Assembly (NCBI RefSeq): GCF_000380965.1
Contig: NZ_KB905580.1
Coordinates: forward strand, 1-54,327
Length of the DNA stretch: 54,327 nt
Source: Paenibacillus ginsengihumi DSM 21568
Lineage (GTDB): Bacteria > Bacillota > Bacilli > Paenibacillales > NBRC-103111
Reading direction: 5' to 3'
The translations under genes and the position numbers were made by a program. The stretch's first letter is position 1, and the number at the start of each line of letters is the position of its first letter. This document shows positions 8,093-15,994 of this stretch, in pieces. A model generated the notes under the pieces. That model made no database searches. It was not told the origin of the DNA and worked only from the letters and a program-made list of their open reading frames with translations.

Positions 8093-9121
8093 TTATTTCC
8101 GGTAGGTGACTTGATCCGGCAGCGCCTGCTTGAGCGGTTCCAGATTCAGCTTGCTGTCCAGATCAAAATCGCGCTCGATGATTCCGGTATCGACCATATA
8201 TTTTTTCTGCCCGGCCAGGCTGTCGTAGGCCGCCTGCGTGAAGCCGACTTTCCACGGATTGATCGGCAGATCCTTCAAGGTCGCCTCCTTCGGCTGCTTC
8301 GTCTCCTTGAACATCAGCTCGGCCACCTCTTCGGGATGCGCCTGGGCGTAAGCAGCGGCTTCATCCAGCGCCGCCAAAAAGCCGCTGACCGCATCGGCAT
8401 TCGCCCGGATGAATTCGTTGCTGGCAACGAGCCCCATGCCGAGGCGCACGGGAGTGTGGGACATGTCGGTAAGCTGATGCACGCCTTCCAGAGCATCGAA
8501 TTTATCGGTTAAGGCCGAGCCGATCACCCATACGGCGTCCAAATCTCCTTGCTTCAGGGCGATATAAGACTCGTCAAAGGAACCTTGCCCGATCAGCTTC
8601 ACGTCGCCCAGCGCCAGCCCCTGCTGCTTCAAATATTCGTCCCACAGGTAAGGGATGAACGTGCCGCGGATAAAGCTGACCTTCTTGCCCTTCAGATCGG
8701 CGGCGCTGCGAATGTCGTTCTTCGTATAGAGCTTCCAGGCGGCCGCCGCCTCATCCGTTGCCTGGCCGGCGGATGCAATGACGGAATAATCGCCCTTCGC
8801 CAAGGCGTTCAGCACGGGGAAATCGGCCCCGTAGGCGATGTCCACCTGCTTGATGAACAGGGCGTTAACCCCTTCGGCCGGCGAGCCGAAGGTGATGCTC
8901 TCCGCGTCAATGCCGCGGTTTGCCAGGAAGCCCTTGGCAATCGCTACCCTGAACGTAGGATTCGAGCTCGTATCCGCTATCCGGATCTTCACCTTCGGGG
9001 TCGCCTTGCCGGAGGCTCCCTCAACACCGGATGCCGTTCCCTTGGCGCCGCAGCCGGATAACAGAAGCATTAAGGCAAGGAGCAGCAGCGGCAGACTTGT
9101 CGAAATGGACGATTGTCGCAC
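8093..9121 (-). CDS. ABC transporter substrate-binding lipoprotein, SsuA/TauA type
   Basis: 342 residues. An N-terminal signal with lipobox LLSGC (Cys about residue 23) anchors it to the outer face of the membrane. The rest is an NMT1/SsuA-like two-lobe binding protein: FRVAIAKGFLANRGID, VDIAYGADFPVLNAL, LKGKKVSFIRGT, GDLDAVWVIGSAL. The start is taken as GTG 9121 because GAGG lies 8 nt upstream and the signal peptide then has normal length; ATG 9190 would add 23 residues and overlap the sulfotransferase gene. Only 10 nt separate it from that gene. Confidence 0.88.
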   Translation of the reverse strand: MRQSSISTSLPLLLLALMLLLSGCGAKGTASGVEGASGKATPKVKIRIADTSSNPTFRVAIAKGFLANRGIDAESITFGSPAEGVNALFIKQVDIAYGADFPVLNALAKGDYSVIASAGQATDEAAAAWKLYTKNDIRSAADLKGKKVSFIRGTFIPYLWDEYLKQQGLALGDVKLIGQGSFDESYIALKQGDLDAVWVIGSALTDKFDALEGVHQLTDMSHTPVRLGMGLVASNEFIRANADAVSGFLAALDEAAAYAQAHPEEVAELMFKETKQPKEATLKDLPINPWKVGFTQAAYDSLAGQKKYMVDTGIIERDFDLDSKLNLEPLKQALPDQVTYRK

Positions 9122-9131
9122 GATATGCGCC

Positions 9132-10601
9132 TCATTCCGTTCGAGTAGGGTTATTTTTGCCGATTCTGCCTTCATCCGTCGTCGCCACACAGGCTGCTCC
9201 TTCCACGAACGGCAGCGTCGTCTCCACGCTCACCACGGAATCGGAGCCTTTAGGCGCCGCCCCCGGCACTCGGAAGCTCGATACGTCAATCGGTTCAATC
9301 GCGGTCTCCTGCGGCTTCTCCAGCTGGGGCACCCAGTGATACGGCACGCGATAGGAGCGGTACACCATGTTTGTATTGCGGCGGTCTTTGTAGGGCGATA
9401 TATATTCCCAGACCAGCTCATGGTCCGGCGTTACCTCGAACAGTCTGCCGTTGGAGCCCTCGGTAATCAGCGTGTTGCCGTTGGGCAGGCGCTGCGCCGA
9501 GCTGATATACGGGCTGTAGAACTTATAGGAATCGGTCGGCACCGAGAATCCAGCTTCCGCCGACGTGTATTGCCACACAATCTCCAAGGTTGCCGGGTCG
9601 ATCTCCAGCACGCGCGAATGGTCGCGCAGCGCCGCCTTCAGCCCGTAAGGAGAAGAAGGGTTCGGCAGCCCATAGCCGCCCCAGCCGCCATTGTCAAAGA
9701 CGAGCAGATTGCCTTCTCCGGGGAGGCCTCTGGGGATGATATGCGCATGATGCTGGCCGATAATCCAGCCGATATGCCTTGCTTCCGGCGCGGAATAGTC
9801 CGGGCCAAGCCGCCACACGATGCTGCCGGAGCGTCTGTCCGTTATGGCGATAATGTTCGCTTCCCTGGCGTCCCAAATAATATTGTCGGGATGGAAGCGC
9901 TCGTCGCCCGCGTCGTAGAATCGGTTCGGGCCGACATAGGAAGCGGAATTGATATGCAGCCAGTCGCCGACGCCTCCGCCAAGATGGCCGAACGAGCGGG
10001 TATTCGGATCGCGGAACAGCACATTGCGGGCCGCTTCATCAAAACCGAGCTCGTCAAAATGCTCGTGCGGCAGCCATTCCCACAGCACGTTGCCCTCCCA
10101 ATCCACTTCAATGATGGCATCGTCGAGCAGCGGCTTGTCGGAGATTTGCGGGTTGCTGACATTTTTGTGCGCCAGGATGAGCGTTCTGCCGCCGTCGGTC
10201 TTGGGATCGAGGCCAGGCGCATAATAGCCGACCGGATTGCCTTCCCGCTGGTAATCGTGATGCTGGCGGGCATACCACAGCGGTTCATAGCCGGGATCGG
10301 CAATATGCTCGTAGCCGTTGTACTTCCAGACGATGTTGCCGTCCCAATCGACCTGGACCAGATCGACATTGTCCTGGATGCCGAATTTCGGGTCTCTGCG
10401 GCCCGTGCTGCCAAGCACGTAGCCTCCCGGGAAAATTTTGGCCGGGAAACCGAGCAGCCCCTTCCACAGATGAACCTCCTTGCCGTTCATGTCGATCAGC
10501 ACGACGCCTTCCTCGCCTGCTTGATAGACGGTATAGCCGCTCCAGGCTTTATCCGGACGATACACCGTCGTTCCGGTTGGATAAATCGTTGGATGTCCCA
10601 T
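9132..10601 (-). CDS. Arylsulfotransferase (ASST)-like beta-propeller enzyme, cytoplasmic
   Basis: 489 residues. The repeated Trp/Asp blade motifs (DWDGNIVWKYNGYEH, DWEGNVLWEWLPHEH, GSIVWRLGPDYS, EIVWQYTS, ELVWEYISP) and the His-rich turns RQHHDYQ and GQHHAHIIP match arylsulfotransferase family proteins, which move sulfate from an aryl sulfate to an acceptor phenol without PAPS. No signal peptide is visible, unlike periplasmic ASST of proteobacteria, so it probably acts on imported substrate. GAGGAGAG lies 7 nt before the ATG. It sits between a MarR regulator and a sulfonate-type transporter, an arrangement that suggests uptake and desulfation or sulfate exchange of aromatic compounds. Substrate unknown. 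Confidence 0.85.
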   Translation of the reverse strand: MGHPTIYPTGTTVYRPDKAWSGYTVYQAGEEGVVLIDMNGKEVHLWKGLLGFPAKIFPGGYVLGSTGRRDPKFGIQDNVDLVQVDWDGNIVWKYNGYEHIADPGYEPLWYARQHHDYQREGNPVGYYAPGLDPKTDGGRTLILAHKNVSNPQISDKPLLDDAIIEVDWEGNVLWEWLPHEHFDELGFDEAARNVLFRDPNTRSFGHLGGGVGDWLHINSASYVGPNRFYDAGDERFHPDNIIWDAREANIIAITDRRSGSIVWRLGPDYSAPEARHIGWIIGQHHAHIIPRGLPGEGNLLVFDNGGWGGYGLPNPSSPYGLKAALRDHSRVLEIDPATLEIVWQYTSAEAGFSVPTDSYKFYSPYISSAQRLPNGNTLITEGSNGRLFEVTPDHELVWEYISPYKDRRNTNMVYRSYRVPYHWVPQLEKPQETAIEPIDVSSFRVPGAAPKGSDSVVSVETTLPFVEGAACVATTDEGRIGKNNPTRTE

Positions 10602-10621
10602 CGCTAATCTCTCCTCGCATT

Positions 10622-11167
10622 TTAATAACTGAGATAGTTGTTCCTTCCTATGCTTTCCTGGCGCTTCTGCTCCGGGGGCGCGGCTTCGGAAAGCTGGCCG
10701 TTGCGCTCGGCCAGTTCCATCAGCGTATCCGAGAAGCCTTCCAGATTGGCGATCATGCGCTCATAGAATCGGCTCTGCTGCCTGAGCTCCGCCGCGGTAA
10801 ACCCCTCGAACAGAAGCGTGATACATCGGGCGCCGATGTTGCTGTTTCGCGCATACATTTCGCGCCCTTTGGCGGTAATGTCCAGCAATACCGTCCGGCG
10901 ATCGGTCTCGTTGCGCCTGCGGATAGTGTAGCCTTGTTTCTCCAGCTTGTCGGTTAACGCGGTGATCGCCCCTGATGTGAAATCGAGCTGCTCGGCCAGA
11001 TCGCTGAGCCGCTGCGCTCCTTCCCGGATGATTTGGTGCAGAATCAGCATGCCCGGCAGGCTGACGCCTTCCACCGTGACGCGATCCCGCTCTTTCACAA
11101 ACCGCCGGACCATTTTGCGGAACAGCCAGTCTGCTTTCTCCAGCGTCTCCCAATCGCTGCCGTTCAT
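10622..11167 (-). CDS. MarR-family regulator of the arylsulfotransferase operon
   Basis: 181 residues with a MarR winged helix: LHQIIREGAQRLSDLAEQLDFTSGAITALTDKLEKQGY (recognition helix in SGAITALTDKLE) and the wing RRRNETDRRTVLLDITAKG. MarR proteins are dimers that usually repress their own operon until a phenolic ligand binds. ATG 11167 is chosen for GAGGAGG 5 nt upstream; upstream in-frame codons have no SD and lack homology. First gene of the operon, 20 nt before the sulfotransferase. The palindrome at 11283-11304 is its likely operator. Confidence 0.9.
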   Translation of the reverse strand: MNGSDWETLEKADWLFRKMVRRFVKERDRVTVEGVSLPGMLILHQIIREGAQRLSDLAEQLDFTSGAITALTDKLEKQGYTIRRRNETDRRTVLLDITAKGREMYARNSNIGARCITLLFEGFTAAELRQQSRFYERMIANLEGFSDTLMELAERNGQLSEAAPPEQKRQESIGRNNYLSY

Positions 11168-11200
11168 TCCATCCTCCTCGTCCCAGCCTATAGGCCCAAA

Positions 11201-11250
11201 CAAAAAAGACCCCCGGAGCTGCTCGTTGCTAAGCAATCTCGGGAGCCTTT
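11201..11250 (-). terminator. Hairpin plus U-tract inside the marR leader (possible attenuator)
   Basis: On the minus strand a GC-rich stem (GGCTCC...GGGGTC, with an inner TTGCT/AGCAA stem) is followed by TTTTTTG, between the operon promoter (11316-11345) and the marR start (11167). No gene upstream needs terminating on this strand, so it may attenuate the operon. I could not match the ~140-nt leader to a known riboswitch. Confidence 0.4.
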
Positions 11251-11282
11251 GGCGGTCCAATCGGCTCGGTCTATATTTTACT

Positions 11283-11345
11283 GTTCATTTAATGAATGTT
11301 GAACGAATTGACATTATCATATAACCTATTAACCCGACCTGTCAA
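11283..11345 (-). promoter_or_regulatory. Promoter and MarR-type operator of the arylsulfotransferase operon
   Basis: Minus strand: TTGACA (11345-11340), 18-bp spacer, TATGAT (11321-11316). Just downstream of the predicted start lies an inverted repeat, GTTCA...TGAAC with the inner palindrome TTCATTTAATGAA (within 11283-11304), typical in size and AT content for MarR binding. Repression by blocking RNA polymerase is inferred. Confidence 0.65.
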
Positions 11346-11359
11346 GTATGAATTTAAAA

Positions 11360-11450
11360 CCGGGCGGCTGTACGCAATCGTCGGCGCGATTTTGCCAAGC
11401 TGCTCGTATACCGCATCGTCCAGCACGCCTGTCGCGATAATCACCGCCTT
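11360..11450 (-). pseudogene. Fragment of a siderophore-type ABC binding protein
   Basis: The minus strand reads KAVIIATGVLDDAVYEQLGK followed by IAPTIAYSRPV, a block that resembles iron-siderophore binding proteins of the FhuD/FecB group (the 'D-YEQL-KIAPT' region after beta-strand IIA). There is no start, no SD and no continuation on either side, so this is a remnant of about 30 codons. It lies just upstream of the marR promoter and may mark an old deletion. Confidence 0.4.
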
Positions 11451-11565
11451 TTGAAGCGAAAGACTCAGTTACAGCCTTTACCTGCTTGTGTTAAACTCTT
11501 GGCAGAGTAACTGCGTGCTGTAAAGTGCAGGTCAACGTCAATTTTATTAGAGGGGTTGTTGTCGT

Positions 11566-12042
11566 ATGAAGCATCCAAAAAGACGATGGGCGGCCGGTTC
11601 AGCCCTGCTGCTGTCGCTATTTATGTTGTCCGCATGCGGCTCGGCAGGTCCTTCCCAGGCCGATTTCGACCGTTTGCAGGAACGGGTTGCCGAACTGGAG
11701 CGGCAGTTGGCGGATAAGGAGAAGGAACTGGGCGAGCTGAAAGCAAGCGTTGCCGCGGCTATTCCGGCCGCAGGCCCCGGCGGCTCGGCCGCTGTCGGAG
11801 ACAACGGCCCTGCCGGTAAGGGAGACGGCGTGCTGATCACCTTTGACCAATATAAGAAGCTGGAGATCGGCATGACGTACGAGGAGGTGACCGAGATTAT
11901 TGGCGGACACGGCACGGCGATGAGCGAAGCTGCCGGTATCGTGGTCTATTCCTACAATGGCAAGGGGGATCTGGGCGCCAATGCCGTGCTGACGTTCATG
12001 AACGGCAAGCTTACGGCCAAGGCGCAAGCGGGATTGAAGTAG
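11566..12042 (+). CDS. Lipoprotein with coiled coil and DUF3862 domain
   Basis: 158 residues. Signal peptide with lipobox MLSAC (Cys about residue 24), then a short coiled coil (DRLQERVAELERQLADKEKE, about 34-62), an Ala/Gly/Pro linker, and a C-terminal DUF3862-type domain (ITFDQYKKLEIGMTYEEVTE, then GGHGTAMSEAAGI, YSYNGKGDLGANAVLTF). This fold is related to the SmpA/BLIP group of small binding domains. Function unknown; it would face the outside of the membrane. GAGGGG lies about 11 nt upstream of the ATG. Monocistronic; a GC-rich stem (about 12046-12069) follows the stop. Confidence 0.85.
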   Translation: MKHPKRRWAAGSALLLSLFMLSACGSAGPSQADFDRLQERVAELERQLADKEKELGELKASVAAAIPAAGPGGSAAVGDNGPAGKGDGVLITFDQYKKLEIGMTYEEVTEIIGGHGTAMSEAAGIVVYSYNGKGDLGANAVLTFMNGKLTAKAQAGLK

Positions 12043-12242
12043 CGGTGCGGCGCTGCGCTTTGCGCCGCAATCGAGCCGGGTCTGCTCACGCCGTTGCCTG
12101 AACGGGCTGCCAGGCGAAGCCCCCGCCCGGAAGGCACTGGCGCGCGTACGCCAAGAGCGTCGGCATTAGGCTAAACGTTTGTCCAGTTTAAATAGAATCG
12201 CATACTCGATAGAGTCTGTCGACTTGAGAGGAGCTTATAACG

Positions 12243-13130
12243 ATGGAGAACCGATTAGCAGACATCAATTGGATGGAAAAGAGCGGCGAGCTAGACCGGC
12301 TGCTGCAAGCCGCGAAGGTGACGATCATGCCTTTAAACGGCGGTCTGGAAGCTGATGCGATGCAGCTCATCCTGAACGATGAGCAGGTGGTCATGAAAAC
12401 ATGGAATAAGCAGTCGCGGCCTGATGTAGCCAAGCAGTACCGGCTGCTTAAGCATTTGCACCGACACGGGGTGCCGGTTTCCAAGCCGCTCGGCTGGGGG
12501 ATGGACAGCGAGGGGCATGCCGCTTTGCTGACCAGCTTTGACGGGACTCCGCTGGCCAAGCTGAATAAGGCGGCGATCGTCCGGCTGGCGCACATGATTT
12601 CCGCCGTTCATCAATTCCCTGTAGAGCAGCTGGAGAACGGCCTGCTGGAACGTTACGATTTTGTGGACTATTTTTATCCCGGCATTCGTCAGCATCCGGA
12701 TTTGCACAGCTTGCTCCAGGAGCTCGTAGCTGCCGGCCGGATCAAGCACGAAAGATTGATTCACGGCGACGTGAACCTGGGAAATGTGCTGGAGCTGCAG
12801 GGGAAGCTCACGATCGTCGACTGGACGAACGGACAGCTTGGCGACCCGCGATTCGATATGGCCTGGGCGATCGCGCTGCTGCACATTTATGTCGGCCCCC
12901 GTTACGGGACGATGCTGCGCGCCGCATGCTTGGCGCAGAGCGGCTATACTGCGGACGAGCTCGAGCTGTTCGAGGCGATCGCCTGCATAAGGTGGCTGCT
13001 GCTTCATCGATTGGCCTATGTGCCCAGCAGCAAGGGAATCCTGTCAAAGGTCACAAGCTACATAGAGAGCAATGCGCATTTGCGCGAATATGCCGGGCCG
13101 CCGCTGTTGCAGGGAACGGCCAAAGGTTAA
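12243..13130 (+). CDS. APH/choline-kinase-like phosphotransferase
   Basis: 295 residues of the aminoglycoside phosphotransferase superfamily. The catalytic loop is LIHGDVNLGNVL (HGDxxxxN, Asp about residue 177), followed by the metal-binding segment IVDWTNGQLGDPRFDMAW, where Asp plays the DFG role. The N-lobe is present (VVMKTWNKQ with the ATP-binding Lys). Such proteins phosphorylate small hydroxyl or amino compounds; the substrate here is unknown and antibiotic resistance should not be assumed. GAGAGGAG lies about 11 nt before the ATG. Standing alone, it is followed by repeat locus B. Confidence 0.85.
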   Translation: MENRLADINWMEKSGELDRLLQAAKVTIMPLNGGLEADAMQLILNDEQVVMKTWNKQSRPDVAKQYRLLKHLHRHGVPVSKPLGWGMDSEGHAALLTSFDGTPLAKLNKAAIVRLAHMISAVHQFPVEQLENGLLERYDFVDYFYPGIRQHPDLHSLLQELVAAGRIKHERLIHGDVNLGNVLELQGKLTIVDWTNGQLGDPRFDMAWAIALLHIYVGPRYGTMLRAACLAQSGYTADELELFEAIACIRWLLLHRLAYVPSSKGILSKVTSYIESNAHLREYAGPPLLQGTAKG

Positions 13131-13210
13131 TCACAGCAGCGATATTGGCAGCTGCGGGGCCCGTCGCCGCTTGACGATAGGGCTCCGCCGCTCGTTGTGT
13201 CTATTAGATA

Positions 13211-13300
13211 GACGCCTATGACGAGCGCTTCCTATCGCCATCGGCGTCACCTGCGGTGCCAGAAAGTTCGCCGAAGGACTTCGTCGAATTTTTGCGGCTC
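13211..13300 (+). repeat. Two-hairpin repeat, locus B: single diverged unit
   Basis: Starts GACGCCTATGACGA at 13211, carries the linker GTCACCTGCGG, and hairpin II of the GCCGAAGGACTTCGTC type with AAGTTCG/CGAATTTTT arms. A detached cap end, GGGCTATTTTCAAGATAAG, lies at 13425-13443. The ~125 nt between contain a copy of a second repeat family (13341-13390), so the element looks interrupted. Unlike the other four loci it lies between convergent genes. Confidence 0.8.
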
Positions 13301-13340
13301 AATGTTTTACTTTGTGCAACATTCGTTACATTTTAAAAAA

Positions 13341-13390
13341 GGTACGATTCAGCAAAATAGCGTTTGTCACGAGCGTTAGAGATTTGGAAG
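13341..13390. repeat. Copy of the 'AACGCTTG' repeat family
   Basis: The stretch containing CAAAATAGCGTTTGTCACG then AGCGTTAGAGAT is close to 16908-16949 (CAAAATTGCGTTTGTCGCA then AGCGTTAGAGAT). Outside this block the two regions are unrelated, so it is a dispersed element. Confidence 0.6.
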
Positions 13391-13459
13391 CTTCGGCAGG
13401 AGCGCAGGAAGGGCAGCGAATCCCGGGCTATTTTCAAGATAAGTTATTTCTCAATCGTC

Positions 13460-14038
13460 CTATTCGTCTAGTCCCCACTTGTTCTCCTGCTCGGTCCGCT
13501 GGTACTGGAGGAGCGCGTCAACCAATTCTGCAGGCTGCTCCTTCATCAGGAACAAGCTCATATTCGAGGGGCGGGCAAACCCGGCCTGAATCGCATGAGC
13601 GATGAAGTCGGACAAAGGGGCATAGAAGCTGCGAACGTTCAATAAGCCTACCGGCTTCTGGTGTATGCCCAGCTGGGACCAGCTCAGCACCTCGAACAAT
13701 TCTTCGAAGGTCCCCAGCCCTCCGGGCAATGCGATGAAGGCGTCGGCCAGCTCGGCCATGGTCGCCTTTCGATCGTGCATATGCTCGGCTTCGCGCAGCT
13801 CGGTCAGCCCCGTATGCACCATTTCCCCGCGAAACAGCCCCTTCGGCATGACGCCGATCACTCTCCCGCCATTCGCCAAGACCGTATCGGCGACGATGCC
13901 CATAAGACCCATTTTCGACCCGCCGTAGACAAGCTCAATATTCCTTGAGGCCAACTCCAGGCCCAGCCGTTCCGCCGCTTCGGCATAATCGGGCGCATTC
14001 CCCGCGTTAGAGCCGGCATAAACACAAATTCGTTTCAT
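13460..14038 (-). CDS. LOG-family phosphoribohydrolase (YvdD-like)
   Basis: 192 residues matching the 'lysine decarboxylase-like' LOG family. Diagnostic motifs are CVYAGSNAGN at the N-terminus, YGGSKMGLMG (nucleotide phosphate binding) and the signature PGGLGTFEELFEVLSW with catalytic Glu. LOG enzymes hydrolyse cytokinin riboside 5'-monophosphate or AMP to free base and ribose 5-phosphate. AGAAGGG lies 6 nt before the ATG. A minus-strand extended -10 (TGC-TATAAT, near 14080) is its likely promoter. The original 'lysine decarboxylase' label for this family is wrong. Confidence 0.92.
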   Translation of the reverse strand: MKRICVYAGSNAGNAPDYAEAAERLGLELASRNIELVYGGSKMGLMGIVADTVLANGGRVIGVMPKGLFRGEMVHTGLTELREAEHMHDRKATMAELADAFIALPGGLGTFEELFEVLSWSQLGIHQKPVGLLNVRSFYAPLSDFIAHAIQAGFARPSNMSLFLMKEQPAELVDALLQYQRTEQENKWGLDE

Positions 14039-14256
14039 GCTGATCCCTTCTTATTCGCTAGTTTAATTGCACAATACTATATTATAGCATTTGGAGGATC
14101 GGAACCGGAAGCGAGCCGGGCGACGGATGACTGCCCTTTGATAAAAAACACCTCCATTGCCGCGTTGTGCCTATGAATGCCGCCAGTATCTTCGTTGTCC
14201 CGCGCGCCGCCTGTTTGTTACAATGAACAGGAGCAATCGACGAGGGGGAACGAGAG

Positions 14257-15174
14257 ATGGAATGGACGAAGTGGCGGCCGGATCAGATGGATCAATGGTT
14301 CACATGGACGTTCTGGGCTGACGTGCTGCAGCTGATCACAAACAAATCGCTGATGCTCGTCATCATTTTGGCCCTGACGTGGCTCGCGCTGAAGGTCAGA
14401 AAAATCGTGATCCATCGCATCTTCGCGATCGCCAAGCTGGAGAAGAAGCAGAAGGATACGCTCGAATCGCTGCTGTTTTCGTTCAGCCGGTACGTGATCT
14501 TCGTGATTTCTTTCCTGATGTGTCTAAGCAACCTGGGGTTTGAGGTCGGGCCGATTATCGCTGGCGCCGGCGTCGTCGGACTGGCGGTCGGATTCGGCGC
14601 GCAGACGCTGGTCAAGGATCTGATTACCGGCTTTTTCATTATTTTCGAGGATCAGTTCTCCGTAGGCGACTACGTGACGATCAACAACGGCCAAATCAAC
14701 GGGACGGTCGTCAGCGTCGGACTGCGGGCAACCAAAATCCGAACGTGGGCTCAGCACGTCGTCGTCATCCAAAACTCGGAAATCAGAATCAGCCAAAATT
14801 ACAACCGGGAACGGATGAGAGCGATCGTACATGTGACCGTTCCATACGAGACCGATCCCAGCGAGGTCGAGTCCGCGGTGCACCAAGTATCGCACCGCAT
14901 GGTGGAGCAAATGCCGCATTTATTTTTGCTGGACGATAAAGGGCAGGTCGTCGAGCCGCCGCAGCTGTACGGCATTACCGATGTCGAGAACGGCGCGCTT
15001 GGCGCCAAGTATACGGTCACCAGCCTCGTTCGCGATCAGCATTACTGGACAGCCTGCAAAGAAATGCGCAAGGAGCTTATTCGGGAGCTGCAATCGCGGG
15101 GCGTCCATATCGCATACCCGCGAAGGGTGGAGCGGCAGGAGCACGAGTGGCCGTCCCCGACTTCGGCGGGCTGA
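14257..15174 (+). CDS. MscS-type mechanosensitive channel
   Basis: 305 residues. Three membrane helices (about 30-48, 75-93, 98-125) are followed by the beta and alpha/beta cytoplasmic cage. The pore helix is the Gly/Ala-packed GAGVVGLAVGFGAQTLVKDL, then FIIFEDQFSVGDYV and VSVGLRATKIRTW, diagnostic of MscS. It opens under membrane tension to release solutes after hypo-osmotic shock. A GAGGGGG-type SD lies upstream of ATG 14257. The cell-envelope location fits; regulation is not evident. A strong terminator follows at 15296. Confidence 0.93.
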   Translation: MEWTKWRPDQMDQWFTWTFWADVLQLITNKSLMLVIILALTWLALKVRKIVIHRIFAIAKLEKKQKDTLESLLFSFSRYVIFVISFLMCLSNLGFEVGPIIAGAGVVGLAVGFGAQTLVKDLITGFFIIFEDQFSVGDYVTINNGQINGTVVSVGLRATKIRTWAQHVVVIQNSEIRISQNYNRERMRAIVHVTVPYETDPSEVESAVHQVSHRMVEQMPHLFLLDDKGQVVEPPQLYGITDVENGALGAKYTVTSLVRDQHYWTACKEMRKELIRELQSRGVHIAYPRRVERQEHEWPSPTSAG

Positions 15175-15295
15175 TGCGCATCCAGCCGCCTGCGCGGCAA
15201 AGAGCGAAAGCGGCCGCCGCCATCATCGCCTGTTGCGGCTTGGGCATCTCGGCAGCGCCGAACATGCATGTGCAGCGGCAAGCTGGTTTGTATCG

Positions 15296-15333
15296 AAAGC
15301 GGAACTTCGGGGGTTCCGCTTTTATCTTTTTTT
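15296..15333 (+). terminator. Intrinsic terminator after mscS-like gene
   Basis: AAAGCGGAAC (15296-15305) pairs with GTTCCGCTTT (15313-15322), then TTATCTTTTTTT. Confidence 0.85.
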
Positions 15334-15335
15334 AG

Positions 15336-15364
15336 TTGATAATGATTCTTTTTATCAATACAAT
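15336..15364 (+). promoter_or_regulatory. Promoter with overlapping Fur box for the heme monooxygenase
   Basis: TTGATA (15336-15341), 17-bp spacer, TACAAT (15359-15364). The -35 and spacer are covered by GATAATGATTCTTTTTATC (15338-15356), which matches most positions of the 19-bp Fur consensus, best in its left half. Iron-Fur repression is inferred. Confidence 0.7.
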
Positions 15365-15416
15365 AGAAGAAGCAGAGAATTTGAGATGGAATACTTCCCC
15401 AAGGAGGAGCTTATCG

Positions 15417-15746
15417 ATGCTTATTCAAACGAGAACGATTGTGGTGGAGAAAGGCTTTGCCGACCAGGTGGTCGAGCGGTTCAGCAAGGAAGGCGCGATC
15501 GACAGCATGGAAGGGCTGCTCGATGTGAGCGTGATGGTCAACAAGCGGGCGAAAGAGCAGGAAGAGGTCGTCGTCATGATCCGCTGGGAATCGGAGGAGG
15601 CCTGGAAAAACTGGGAGAAGAGCGATGCCCATATTCAGGGCCACCGTCAAAGCAAAGGGCAGCCTAAACCGGAATACGTCATCAGCACGTCCGTCAATAT
15701 GTACGAGGTGAAGGCCGTAAGGAAAGGAAAAGCGGTGAAGCAGTAA
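15417..15746 (+). CDS. Heme-degrading monooxygenase, IsdG/HmoA-like
   Basis: 109 residues of the ABM-superfamily ferredoxin-like fold. The block VSVMVNKRA followed by IRWESEEAWKNWEKSDAH and QGHR carries the Asn, Trp and His positions typical of IsdG/HmoA/HmoB enzymes, which open heme to release iron. AAGGAGGAG lies about 8 nt before ATG 15417. A Fur box over its promoter supports an iron-acquisition role rather than antibiotic biosynthesis, the other common label of this fold. Cytoplasmic, monocistronic; a very long GC-rich stem (about 15770-15825) follows the stop. Confidence 0.82.
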   Translation: MLIQTRTIVVEKGFADQVVERFSKEGAIDSMEGLLDVSVMVNKRAKEQEEVVVMIRWESEEAWKNWEKSDAHIQGHRQSKGQPKPEYVISTSVNMYEVKAVRKGKAVKQ

Positions 15747-15767
15747 TCGTTAGACCTGGAGCTTATC

Positions 15768-15826
15768 GCAGCCGCAGCCGCTCGCAGCCACAGCTGCAGC
15801 CGCGAGCGGCTGCGGCTGTGTCAGGC
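15768..15826 (+). terminator. Long GC-rich hairpin after the heme monooxygenase gene
   Basis: CAGCCGCAGCCGCTCGC pairs with GCGAGCGGCTGCGGCTG across a loop of about 20 nt. There is no T-tract, so it may stabilise the mRNA 3' end or act as a Rho-type pause rather than an intrinsic terminator. Confidence 0.45.
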
Positions 15827-15994
15827 TTGAATTTGCCGCATGGCCGCCAGCTCTTTCCCGCGCCGAACCTCTTCGCCGGGGCCAGTATCGCTCCCCTACT
15901 ATAGTCCAGTTCAGGACCCATCGCCGGACCGTTTTGCCAGTGCGCAGCGCTCTATACAATAGAGTCAAACAAGAGCGGTACGGGGGAGAAGGCA

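Noticed and set aside
12243..13130. Aminoglycoside resistance gene
   Set aside because: Only the general APH/choline-kinase fold is recognisable; nothing ties it to an antibiotic.
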